Positions 1 through 10,093 of a DNA stretch of 19,668 bases are shown piece after piece. Made by a program: the position numbers and the translations under genes. A model generated the notes under the pieces. It did no database searches. It was not told the DNA's origin and worked only from the letters and a program-made list of their open reading frames with translations. Source of the DNA: Chromera velia (lineage: Eukaryota; Sar; Chromeraceae); NCBI GenBank assembly GCA_018398765.1, contig JAHBMJ010002003.1, positions 1 through 19,668 of the forward strand, given 5' to 3'. Each line of letters starts with the position of its first letter. Positions within the stretch are counted from its first letter, which is position 1.

Positions 1-1248
1 GGGGGGAGGGGGGGGGTCGGTGTTGTAGCATGACAGAAAGAGAGGGAGAAGGAGAGAGGCGTATGTGGCTTTCCGTCCGGGAGTGCATGTCTGTATGCAC
101 ATCCGTGTTCGTGAATATTTGCATATTTGTTGTGTGTGCGTGAAAATCTGCCTGCCAGCAGCAACCAAAGGATTATTTTCTTGAAGACAAAGTGTACCTT
201 GTGATCCAGAAACGTGCTCATGCAAAGTGCTGTCTGTCGACTGCACAAGCACAACCTTGTTTCTTTCTTGATAACTCAATGCAGAAAGAAAGAAAGAAAG
301 ACAGGCTGACTGCCTGCCGCCTGCCTGCCTGCTTGGAGACTCTCTTTGGACATGAGTCTCTCTTTCTCTCTCTCTCTTTTGTTGTTCTGCTTACCCTCCC
401 ACCGCTCTCTCTGGCAGCCCAGGCCGTGGTGGAGCGACCGAATGTGCATTCATGCAAGTGGTTTCTCTAATTTGTCTGTCCGGATACGGACCGACAGCCA
501 GACAGCCAGACAAACAAAAAGAGAGAGAGAGAAAGGCGGAAAGATAGGATGGACGGATGGATGGAGTGGGATGGATTCCGCTGCGCTGGTGCGGCTGCAA
601 GGGGGTGGCTTGACAGGCCCGAGCGAATGGCGAATGCCCCTCTTCCTTCTTTCCTTCCTTCCTTCTCTCCTTTCTTCCCTGTCAGAGATTCATGTGAAAG
701 ACCGAGTGCATGAGAGAAAAAACGACTTTGTGTTCATCCAGAACGCACGAACATCAGGGAAAAAACGAGAGAAAAAGAGAGAAGAGAAGAAAGGCTAAAG
801 AAGAAAGAGTGCTCAATCCGATCTATGACAGGTTTGGATCCTAATTTGTTCACTTCTTCCTTTATTTATCAATGAGTAAGACTGGCTGAGTGAGGACCCT
901 CCATACTGATCTAGGCATGCGCCCACGCAGAACAGGGTTGGTTGAACTGCACGTTGCCCCCCTCCTTCTCCGTCTGACTGACTGCACGTGACTATGATTG
1001 ATGCATGGAAGAGAGAGTGCGTGTTGAAGTGAGGAAGTGCATTCATGAACATTCGTGCGTGCAGGCATGCAAATGCGTATAGGTGAGTGAGTGAGTGGGT
1101 GAGTCAGCGAGTTTCATGTGTGGTCAATTGGTGATGTAGATGAAGTGGTTTGTTTCATCATCGCACGCACGATCGATCGAGTGACGAGTTCCTGTCTTCT
1201 GTCTGTTGTCTCTTTTTCTTTTCGCTCTCTTTGTTCTTGTATCCTTAG
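1..1248. other. Low-complexity region, no firm gene
   Basis: It contains a G-rich start, (GA)n, (CT)n, (CTTC)n at 640-675 and (GTGA)n at 1081-1107. Pyrimidine tracts on the plus strand precede AG dinucleotides and suggest intronic DNA of a plus-strand gene. ORFs here are short and biased, and I do not call any with confidence. Confidence 0.5.
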
Positions 1249-1271
1249 AAGAGCTGGAGAAAGTCCGTCTG
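1249..1271 (+). CDS. Possible 23-nt micro-exon
   Basis: A long pyrimidine tract ending tatccttag is followed by 23 nt encoding ELEKVRL and then the strong donor gtaaga. The splice-site pair is among the best in the first 3 kb. I could not connect it to neighbours by phase. Other weak exon-like runs nearby are QQPKDYFLEDK (about 159-191) and IHVKDRVHERKNDF (about 689-730). Confidence 0.25.
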
Positions 1272-2509
1272 GTAAGATGTGCTCAATTTATTTCATTCAT
1301 AGCTGCTTTATATTATCTCTCTTCGCCCACTTTCTGTCATAAGTTTGTATTAATAATTCATTCCCTACATTTGCATCCCTGCAGCCCTCTCACCTTCACC
1401 CTTGCAGCAACTCGCACGCCCACTCTCTCCGCGTTCTCTTCCTAGTAACCCCCCCAAGTTTGAATTCAATGCACCCACAAATTTACGTACCCTCCCTTGG
1501 GGGTTTGTTTTCCTCTCGATGCTTCCTTCCTCTCTTTTCCCATTCCCTGCTTCGATCCTCCCTTGAATGAATGCAGAGGGAGATGAATCAGTCGATTGAA
1601 ACAACGTTCCGCCAGCAAGCAGGCAAGCAAGCGAGAGGGAAGCGGAGAAGGGCTGGAAAAGAAATGAATGTACGAACGAATCAGATGCCGCGTGCATCAT
1701 GCCCTCTTTTTCTTTCATGCAGGCTTTGTTCTGTTTCCTGCTTGCTTCGTTCAATCGATAAATTGATTGATTGATTGATTGGTCGACAAGCAAAAGTCTT
1801 GAGAACAACAAATGTCGAGGAAGCGCGGAATGGCTGCAAGAAGAAAAGAAGAAAGAAGTAGAAGGCAGGCAGCAGAATTCTGAACAGGAAGAGAACGACT
1901 GTGCCTTCCTGAGTGCATGCGAGCGTCTGCACTCCAGACAGAGAACAGGGTAAAGGGTGCAGAGAGGCTGAAGGGGGAGGGCGCAGGGAGGGACGAGCAT
2001 GGGGCGGGTGCAAAAGAAAATCCCAAGCTCCCTACACCCCCTCTCCTTCCGTCCACCCCGCCCCTCTTTTTTTCTCGCTCAGTGTTTGCCAGCATGCACG
2101 CAGCTCCTCCACACGGACATACAAATCTGTGCAGGATTCCCACGAGAGAGGGAGGGGGAGAGAGAGAGAGGTCAAAAGGACAGAGACCCAACGTCATGTT
2201 GGCTGTAGAGAGACGCAGACTGGAGGAAGGGTGTAGACATTGGCCTTCCTTTCTCATACTAAACTGGTCATACGAACATAGACAAAAGGGCCGAGATGGC
2301 AGGGGTCCGCCAAGGGCCTTCGTGTGCGTGCAGTCACTTGCCACGCGGGCATTCATTTTCTTTCTTCTCGGCCTCCGTCATTTTTTTTTTGCCGGTATCT
2401 CTCATAACGGATGGATGTATAGAACTGAGTCCCTGCACGACGAGTGCAGTGACTGAGTCGGTCAGTCCCTCAAAGGGAGGACCGAAGTTTTTTTTTTTCT
2501 CTTCTGCAG
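1272..2509. other. Low-complexity region, probable introns or intergenic DNA
   Basis: Ser/Leu-rich ORFs on the minus strand and Arg/Glu-rich ORFs on the plus strand are by-products of pyrimidine/purine strand asymmetry. A (GATT)n tract lies at about 1762-1781 and (GA)n at about 2150-2170. A possible exon, MNQSIETTFRQQAGK (from about 1578), follows a good acceptor but is itself built of agcaagc repeats. Confidence 0.4.
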
Positions 2510-2685
2510 GTTGTCAGTGTCCTCCTTCGTTCCATTTCGGGTGATCCATCGCCGGGGTTTTATTTTCCGTTTCCTCGCAGGACCCCTTCTTTGAGACCAT
2601 GTCTGACGTAAACTGACGGAATGTGTTTTGGTTCATTTTTTCTTATTCATCGATCCAGACAGAGACGTGCCCAGAAGAAAACTGA
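2510..2685 (+). CDS. Possible last three micro-exons of a plus-strand gene
   Basis: Exons 2510-2540, 2581-2607 and 2659-2685 are bounded by good sites. The acceptors are tctcttctgcag, tttcctcgcag and catcgatccag; the donors are gtgatc and gtaaac. The introns are 40 and 51 nt, the same size class as in the phosphatase gene. Read through, they give LSVSSFVPFR, DPFFETMSD and TETCPEEN then TGA, a short acidic C-terminus. A second phase-consistent reading exists (CQCPPSFHF, TPSLRPCL), so the frame is not certain. No family can be named from so little. Confidence 0.3.
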
Positions 2686-2984
2686 ACTTCGTCATCGGTC
2701 CCTTCTTCGTCTCCATGTGCATGCGTATCTGTTGTAATGTTTGCTTTGTTGAGATTACAACTTCACCCTCCATCGCCTTTCTTTCCTCCTATCTGGCCTC
2801 CTTTAATTCATTTCTTTCTTTCCTTCTTTTCTTTCTCGATGTTTTTGGTTGCATGGGTGGGAGAAGGGGTAGGAGGGGGAGGGGGAGCGCGGAAGAGACA
2901 TATCTCTCTCTCTTCCTTCCCGCTTTCTCTCTCCAAGAGGCAGGCGTGCCCTCCCTCCGTCCCGATGTGATGGCAGGAAGAGTG

Positions 2985-3023
2985 TGTGTGTGTGGGGGGG
3001 GGGGGGGGGGGGGGGGGGGGGGG
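2985..3023 (+). repeat. (GT)n followed by a 30-nt poly-G run
   Basis: A short gtgtgtgtgtgtg tract runs straight into an uninterrupted G run at 2994-3023. Such a run would be expected to form G-quadruplexes and to be length-unstable. It is also a common place for assembly length errors. Confidence 0.95.
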
Positions 3024-3399
3024 CGAAGTGCGAGTGCAAATGTTATCAGAGTGACACAATGATCTTATACGTCAGTGAGTGAGTGTTCCAGTGAAGGCGC
3101 GAGTGAGCAAGTGAATATGTCAGTCAGCCACTCAGTCAGTCGATGGGAGCGTGGGGAGAGAGGGTGTGCGACATGCGGGATCGATGCATGAAGAGTGCAT
3201 AGACGTTTCATGTTTGCTGTGACAAATGCTGTCTCAGTTCACGCCATCGCAGAATGAGGCGGTCGTTTCATTCAAGAGTATCCTCTTTGCAGAACCTCTT
3301 TCCCTTTTTCTCTCTGATTAATTGTTTCTTCTCTCTGTCTCTCTCTAAGTCGAAGTCGAATTCTTTGAGGCGCAATTCAGCTCTTCGCCGCGCACCGCG

Positions 3400-4345
3400 C
3401 CGCATAGTACGGTGCGATAATTAAACTATTCATGAATGCATATGTATTGTATCACATAGTATCACATTCGAACCTGATCAGATTTGATCATTCATACACA
3501 TCTAGGCACAACTCCAAGAATGCTCCAGACAGAGCTAGAGCAGGCCAGGCCAGGCCTAAAATCGATTTCTACTTAGAGTCCATAACAATTTATTGATTGT
3601 GCGTAGGATTATTCTCGCAATGATAAATAATCATAAATTTTTAAACTTGCATGCACTACTCTAAATGAGGCTAGCTTACAATCCTAGTTAATCCTAGTCT
3701 AGATCTTAGGATTACAGGATTACATTGTGTTCGGGGCCGCAGCCCTATTCGGGGCCGCAGCCCTAGACCTGCGTGCCAGTTATTTGATGTCCGCCTTGCA
3801 CCATATATTCTGAATCATGCACATTACTCCACACCATGTACGCAAAAATGCACTGACACATCTTATAACGACACATGAATTTCTTGCCTCGCACTTCAAA
3901 ACCATTTCTACTGCCGACAAACATGGATGCAGTTGAATTACGGTCCCGGAATAATATTAAGTTATGTTTGATTTTCTTTGACGAAGTGCAAGTGAAAGAC
4001 AGAGTGATAGAGGGCAGGGGTGGAGCGATAGCATGCATCCTCTATTACTACAATTTAGTTAGTATAAACTTACAATTTTGAGTCATTGATTCTAATAAAA
4101 ACTAGAGTCACTAGAATAAAGATTAATAGAATTGTTATATAAAGAATGGTGATAGCCATGGCTGATAATCAGATCTGATGCAACGAAATTAAAAAACTTA
4201 ATTTATAAGTAAAATTATCATTAAAACTTTGAACTTTTAACGCTTTAAAAATGTGTCTGATGTTTTTAAATATTATATCGCCTTGACAAAATGGATGGGA
4301 TTTGCTATATATATATTATATAGGCATCTTTATAAGCAAAGAACT
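3400..4345. other. AT-rich block with no recognised gene
   Basis: Base composition shifts abruptly to AT-rich, with many taa/tga stops in all frames and few microsatellites. It has the palindrome and 18-bp repeat described separately. It may be a decayed mobile element or an organelle-derived insertion; no protein or RNA signature was found. Confidence 0.5.
3683..3765. repeat. Imperfect palindrome plus 18-bp direct repeat
   Basis: At 3683-3721 aatcctag motifs face ctaggatt-like motifs around tctaga. It is followed by two exact copies of ttcggggccgcagcccta (3730-3747, 3748-3765), a GC-rich unit inside an AT-rich block. It could be a transposon end or target structure; no protein supports this. 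Confidence 0.7.
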
Positions 4346-5044
4346 TGAAGATCGACTACTACATATTATTTCTAAGGAATATCGCAAAGAAATACCGCAT
4401 TGTTTGGGGTGTTGTTTGCAACATGTGTTTGTTGAAGAGATACACACTTTTAGTGTTTCATGATTTCTTTCTACGCTGTCGAGAGTTTTTTTTTTTACGT
4501 TTTTTTTTACTTTTTTTTCCTTTCCGGGAGGCTTTCCCGGAGTCAGAGCTCCGTTTCTGGAGACGCTGCAAGCAAGGTGGAGGGGAAGCAGACAGAGGAG
4601 CTTCAATCTGCTGCAGAGAGTTGAGCATTGCAATTGTAAATCATTGCTTCAAGAACGGGAAGTACGGGAACGAAGGCGAAGCTGGGAGACTCAAACGGAA
4701 GAACGGAACGCAGAAGGGACTGGACGATCCAACGTTCGGAAACAAAGTCCTTCAGAATTAAGGGGATAACATGATTCGAGGTTTAAGAAAACTCACGGAG
4801 ATCAACTAAGAAGCCTGTGCAGTTTGAAACTTCTTTCAATATCTTTGGGTCGACCACTTTGTGGGCATGAAGCAGAAATCTGGATGAGACTTCTTTTGAT
4901 TCCTTCAATTAGCCTGGAAGCTCTGTAGCCTCTCAAATTTCCCACCGACGCAGTGTTCTGATTATTTACTGAGCCGGAATGCCGCATGCACGCATCACCG
5001 TGCGACGCTTGGCTGAGGGCAAAGAGACAGCCGTGTCTCTGACC
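4346..5044. other. Poly-T rich then mixed sequence; weak coding candidates only
   Basis: T runs at 4486-4520 could serve as the tract for an acceptor at 4546. That would give a 26-codon run, SSVSGDAASKVEGKQTEELQ, ending at TGA 4622-4624. A different frame runs on to 4761 (LSIAIVNHCFKNGKYGNEGE). Both look moderately protein-like and neither can be preferred. Confidence 0.25.
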
Positions 5045-5308
5045 GCAAACGAAAGCCGAGCCGGCAGACAGCAAATTGAGTAACGGAACGCTCCACACAG
5101 AGCAGAGTTCGCAAACGAAAGCCGAGCTGCCAGACAGCAAATCGAGTAACGGAACGCTCCACACAGAGCAGAGTTCGCAAACGAAAGCCGAGCTGCCAGA
5201 CAACAAATCGAGTAACGGAACGCTCCACACAGAGCAGAGTTCGCAAACGAAAGCCGAGCTGCCAGTCAGCAAATCGAGTAACGGAACGCTCCACACAAGC
5301 GAGTCGAT
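5045..5308. repeat. 66-bp minisatellite, four copies
   Basis: Units start at 5045, 5111, 5177 and 5243 (gcaaacgaaagccgagctgc...). The first and last copies are more diverged, the last decaying after cacacaagcgag. The period is 22 codons. One plus frame (NGTLHTEQSSQTKAELPDSK) and two minus frames are open through it. The plus frame is hydrophilic and the minus ones Cys/Leu-rich; neither shows a start or splice context that makes it convincingly coding. Confidence 0.95.
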
Positions 5309-5338
5309 TAGCCAGAGAATCGCTGACTTGGCTTCCAG

Positions 5339-5587
5339 GTGTCACTGAAGTGCAAAGCCGAGGGGAACCCCAGCGAGGATGGCTGCAAGACCTCATCGTA
5401 TCCCAAAGGATGGATGGCTGTCCGAATGGACTGCAACGATCTGGCAGGTGCCAGGAATGAGGAACCGAGACTAACCGCTTTGCAAATGCCTGTTTATGTG
5501 TGGTCGACGATTGCAAGTGTAAAAGCACAAACTCAAGGAAGCAAGAAATGGCCCACCTCTGCATCTTTCGGCCCTCCCGCCCCTTGA
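5339..5587 (+). CDS. Tentative terminal exon, unknown protein
   Basis: After an acceptor-like gacttggcttccag the frame VSLKCKAEGNPSEDGC stays open for 82 codons (GWMAVRMDCNDLAGARNEEP, LQMPVYVWSTIASV) to TGA at 5585-5587. Composition is mixed and protein-like, without low complexity. It lies directly after the 66-bp minisatellite, whose own plus-strand frame ends at a TGA overlapping this start in another frame. The opposite strand is also open here, so coding strand and reality are unproven. No family recognised. Confidence 0.3.
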   Translation: MSLKCKAEGNPSEDGCKTSSYPKGWMAVRMDCNDLAGARNEEPRLTALQMPVYVWSTIASVKAQTQGSKKWPTSASFGPPAP

Positions 5588-6204
5588 CTTTCCGGGATTC
5601 ACCACCTTTTCGCATCTTTTGGACCTGCGAGGTCGATCAGCAAAGCTAGGGGTCCAGTGCAGACATGAATCTCACACCATGAACTCATAAATTTTGTTCA
5701 GTCAATCTCATGACGTGAGTTCTGATTCATCTTGATTCTATCGATTCTACCAAATCCTTTCGCTTTTCCATACTGCTTTGGCTCCAGCCTCCCTGCTAAC
5801 TCTTGAATCAACTTATTTAGCATACAAGCGCATCTCTATCGAGACAGTCCGTCAGTTCACAGTTTTCTCATCACGCACGCCTTGATTGATTCAAATTTCC
5901 TCCTGGGCACTCAGTCTGACCTTGGTTTGAATTTGCTTCGCAGATTCCCCTTCGCAATCCTTATCCTCTTTGAACTTTCTCGCCAGCTTACTCTGCATCG
6001 CACAGACAATTAATTCACAACACACTCATTCAAGATGTTCACGACGAACACCTCCAAAGCAAAAGGAAAGGAAGACGCATCTTAGAGACTACCGAAAGGA
6101 CATCAAGTCTCTCACATGAAGTTATGGCAGGCAGTCACTTCATCGAAAACTAGCAGTGTGTGGGTTTTTAGGAGCATGAAGAACGCAAAGAGGCGGGGTG
6201 TCAT
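5588..6204. other. Gene-poor stretch
   Basis: Pyrimidine-leaning sequence without long ORFs or repeats. A 16-codon ORF starts at 6035 (MFTTNTSKAKGKEDAS) but has no support. I see nothing else. Confidence 0.4.
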
Positions 6205-6743
6205 TAAGAAGGGCCGCATGCCTGTGTGTCAAACAAAGACAGTCTGTCTCTCGATCGATACACCTCATCAGTAATAGCAGGAACCTCAACACAAGCTAGG
6301 AGCACCAATCAAAAGGTGAGAGTATCAGCGTCACTCCGACGCACTCCGATTGTCTCAGGCGACTTGACTACACGGCTTGTCGATGACCAACCTGGAAGTC
6401 TTCGTCCTCGGAGACGTCGTTTATGTCTTGAGGGAACTGCACAACTTGCAGGGTATAAAATCAGTCGTCGAAAAGTCTCCGCAGAGATTTAGGTGACGTA
6501 CTCAATTAGGGTGGACTCGGCAGGAAAATGTTGATAATAAAGGAAAAAGCATGAGTGAAGCAAAAAGGCATAGGAAAAAACAGAGAGAGAGAGGAGAAAG
6601 AAAAGCGAAAAAGAAGGGCAGAGGGGGAACTGGAGGGCCAGGGAGAGGGAAGGGGGAATAGAGATTTTTTGACTTCCAACCAGCTTGTAGACATCGTCCG
6701 ATATTTCATCTTGCAAATCAAGCAATGGAAACGCTACAAAGAG
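6205..6743 (-). CDS. Possible alternative 3' exons of the phosphatase gene
   Basis: Downstream on the minus strand are three further coding-like stretches, all phase 0. The first, 6743-6681 (LLDLQDEISDDVYKL), follows ctggttag and ends at a gttgga donor. The second, 6436-6392 (FPQDINDVSEDEDFQ), follows gttgtgcag and ends at gttggt. The third starts at about 6282 (VPAITDEVYRSRDRLSLFD) and ends at a TAA near 6205. They could be reached from the exon at 6863 if CAG/gtttct at 6809 is used as a donor, which would splice out the frameshifted PNPGF segment. They may equally belong to another gene. Confidence 0.3.
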
Positions 6744-6863
6744 CTAACCAGAAGCGCATGATACGCGTCAAGTTGTCGAATGAATCCGGGATTTGGCTTC
6801 GCCAGAAACCTGCTCTCTTGATGATTCATGAAGGCTGAGTTGGTGATATTTCATCATGTATGC
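6734..6863 (-). pseudogene. C-terminal DUSP exon with an apparent frameshift
   Basis: After the acceptor catgcccctgcag the phase-0 frame gives AYMMKYHQLSLHE (6863-6825), the helix that follows the P-loop in DUSPs. About 28 nt later a different frame encodes KPNPGFIRQLDAYHALL (6799-6749), the conserved PNxGFxxQL end of the domain, with stop TAG at 6734-6736. The first frame instead ends at TGA 6768-6770. No GT occurs before CAG/gtttct at 6809, so no intron can reconcile the frames. Family members usually have about 13 residues between the HE and PN motifs, so this copy looks about 11 nt short. This may be a decayed gene, a sequencing or assembly error, or a remodelled C-terminus. Confidence 0.7.
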
Positions 6864-7135
6864 CTGCAGGGGCATGTCAGAGGGAGTGTGTACGTAGGAG
6901 TTCGCGAAAATATCTCCAGACGCAATTTCAGTGAAGTCACCGCATGGAACATCAAGTCGTAAATTCACATCAAATCTCTCAAAACCGCCCACTCGGTCCA
7001 GAGGAGCCACAGCAGCAGTCTGAGATCGCGGAAGAAGCACACACATGCAGGGACATACACGCCACAGAAAAAGACAGACAGGAGCAAAAAGAAACGGACT
7101 CACACCTTCTGTATTGCTCGCACACACACATACAG

Positions 7136-7177
<42 letters not shown>

Positions 7178-9637
7178 ACTCGCACGCACGCACACACACA
7201 TTCTGGTCTGAACCATTTTCCTCTCTTTCCTTCTCTGTCTGCACCTCTCTCTTGTTTGCGCCGCGCTCTCTCTCTCTATCTGGGATTCTCTCCGTCTCCC
7301 TGAGGCTGACACCCCTCTCTCTCCCCATCATCCCCCCGCCCCCGGGCACCCCATCAATCGACCACAGGTCCGATTTCTAGAAAAAGCGAAGGAAAGAAAG
7401 ACAAAGGAAGAGAGAGAGGGAAAGAGGGAGAGCAGGAGGGAAGCGAACGATGACCGAACTTCAAGGCGACCAATAAAGACTCAAGCACAGATTCTGCGCA
7501 TCAATTTGAAAGAGAAATGATTTCAAATTGACTGACAGCGACGACAGAGACAGATCGAGACTTTCCCTCCTTGCAGTGAACCAAGACATTCTGTCCCTGC
7601 ATGCATGCATCTAGTTCACCCATTCATTTCAGCACGCATGCTCTGCGCTTTGTATTTTCATCCCATGCACCGGGTCGATCTCCCTTTTTCGAGTGCTCTA
7701 GAGAAAGAAGCCCCCTCCCCCCCCGCATCTGTTTCTCTTGTCTTTTATCACATTGTCTTTTTTTTCATTCAATCCGTCGTTTATCTTTCATTTCTTCCAC
7801 CGATCGCTGGCAGGTGTGTTGCCCGAAGGAAGCGTTTCCGCCCGCATAGTATGCCAGTGGGCTTTGTGTGTTCATCCCATTTAGTCCATCTCTCGCTTCT
7901 GACTGCTCTAGAAAAAGAAGAAGGAACTTGAGAACATGCAGGACTTCACGGAAGGATTCGACATGCGCAGACGGCTGCCCAAACAAAAGCAATCATTTTG
8001 TACTTCTGTATCACAGAACAATGTCAAGGCACGCACACCACAACAAGAGCTTACATGCAGAAAACATCGAGCCACACGCAAGCGTGCACAAATACTGAAA
8101 TATACATGTACAAGCCCTTCCCCCATGCACGCATCTGTAGATACTGATGGATCCTCCCAATGGTATCAGAAAGAGTTCCAGCAAAGTCCAGGACCTGCAT
8201 GTGTGGAGGAGAGATCGAGAGTTTGTACGGGCAGCGAAACAAACTCTTCAGTTTGCGATCATACAGCTCCTCCCGCTGCAATTATACCCGTAAGTTTTGT
8301 TCAGCTGTTTTCGTGAATGGGCCACTCGGATAATCGCTTTCATTCAAATACATTCGGTTCGGTTCCCAAAGAGACAACGCGCTTTCATTCAAATACATTC
8401 GGTTCGGTTCCCAAAGAGACAACACGCTTTCATTCAAATACATTCGGTTCGGTTCCCAAAGAGACAACACGCTTTCATTCAAATACATTCGGTTCTGTTC
8501 CCAAAGAGACAACACGCTTTCATTCAAATACATTCGGTTCGGTTCCCAAAGAGACAACACGCTTTCATTCAAATACATTCGGTTCGGTTCCCAAAGAGAC
8601 AACACGCTTTCATTCAAATACGGTCGGTTCGGTTCCCAAAGAGACAACACGCTTTCATTCAAATACATTCGGTTCGGTTCCCAAAGAGACAACACGCTTT
8701 CATTCAAATACATTCGGTTCGGTTCCCAAAGAGACAACACACACGCGACATCAAATCAGCGTCCGTAGAGCTAGTCGTTCTCATGCGGGCTGATAGACTC
8801 AACGAATCGTCAGATGATCTGTGCATGTCCGCTGCCTGCAGGGTAATCTGGAATGGCCACGCACGAGTGTTTCTTTGCATGCACGAGCGGACCTGGCTCT
8901 TGCTGTCTTTGAGGTCCAGTCGTTCCTGCGCAATTCCGAGCCTTGCTAACACGTTCTGCTGTTCCCTCCCCCTTGCCTCCTCCTCCGCCCCTCGGTCGGC
9001 GTTGCACGTGACGACAAACTTGATTTCTTTCTCCTGCTGCACGCAACAGGTTCCATGAAATCAAGTAAAAAAAAATTATTCCCCAGGACACGCAGCTGGG
9101 AAAGACAGGAGTTCAAAATTCCTTATTCCACCGGTAGATTCTCTCGGCAAATCCGATCACGAAAGGCAGGCTGGGGTCCTCCTGAAGAAGATCATCGACC
9201 TGCCAGCCTGAAAGAGATGCATGCACGGTATATGTGGTGGCACAACACGGGCAAGGAATGTTGCAAGCCACTCGCACCCCCACACATACCAACACGCTAT
9301 TCACGCATGTGGATAAAAAACATACAGACACGCGCTGGCCTGTTCGCTCACGTATGCCAATATTGAGACAAGAACCAGTCACGTGAATCAGGAGAAAATG
9401 CAACGCTCAGATCAATGTGAGAGTTGTTCAATAGTCCAACTCGTCTCTAATCTGAGATGTGAAGACGCACCCCGGAAGACCCTTGCAGCGTCTGCCTTCG
9501 ATATGTGGACTTACCAGCTTCTCCTCCTTCATCGCAGGTTTTTGTCCAGACAGAAAGAGCTTTCCGTGCGAGCTTTCTGCAAGAGCATCCATTCACAAAA
9601 CATGTCATGAGACAGTCATGCCAAGTCACCCACACAG

Positions 9638-9670
<33 letters not shown>

Positions 9671-10045
9671 CCCACACACACACACGTAGCGGCGAGCACG
9701 CATGGAGAGACAAAGACCGATACAAACAGAGAGCTGGACCAACCGACTCAAGATGACGACAAACAGCGCCAAGATGCACCTGCTAGTCGACTCAGTAAAC
9801 GATAAGATGAGCGCACATGCAAGAAAACAAGCAAGCACTCAAAAGAGAAAGAAAACAAAAAATAACAAGGCAGAAAACAGACACGCATAAGAAAAGCACG
9901 CTGCAGGGGCAAATGGCAGACAGCAAAAAATACAGGAAAAGGGGGACGAAAGAAAGGAAGAAGACAAAACTTCAGGGAAAAAGGAATAAAGGCAGGAAGA
10001 GGGGGAAAACACACCGAGGAAAGCATCAAACGAACGAAGGAAACA

Positions 10046-10093
<48 letters not shown>

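Noticed and set aside
1365-2456. ORFs of about 180-210 codons on both strands (minus 1365-2000 and 1751-2356; plus 1917-2456)
   Set aside because: Composition is dictated by pyrimidine/purine asymmetry (Ser/Leu/Phe versus Arg/Glu/Lys). They overlap each other in several frames and match no family.
6871-7020. Protein-like frame just upstream of the 6863 exon (RFDVNLRLDVPCGDFTEI, minus strand)
   Set aside because: It looks coding and follows a good acceptor at about 7020. However, joining the P-loop exon directly to 6863 gives the continuous DUSP motif, so this is probably intronic. It could still be an alternative exon.
7353-7379. 27-nt phase-0 exon KSDLWSIDG on the minus strand after ctttttctag
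   Set aside because: Good acceptor, but including it would interrupt the DUSP helix after the P-loop. The donor gtgccc is weak.
8336-8740. CRISPR-like array
   Set aside because: Copies are contiguous with no unique spacers, and the setting is eukaryotic.
8282-9058. Long ORFs on both strands through the 45-bp array (repeats such as RFHSNTFGSVPKETT or LSLWEPNRMYLNESV)
   Set aside because: They arise because the period is a multiple of three and the unit lacks stops in several frames. The splice model places the array in an intron.
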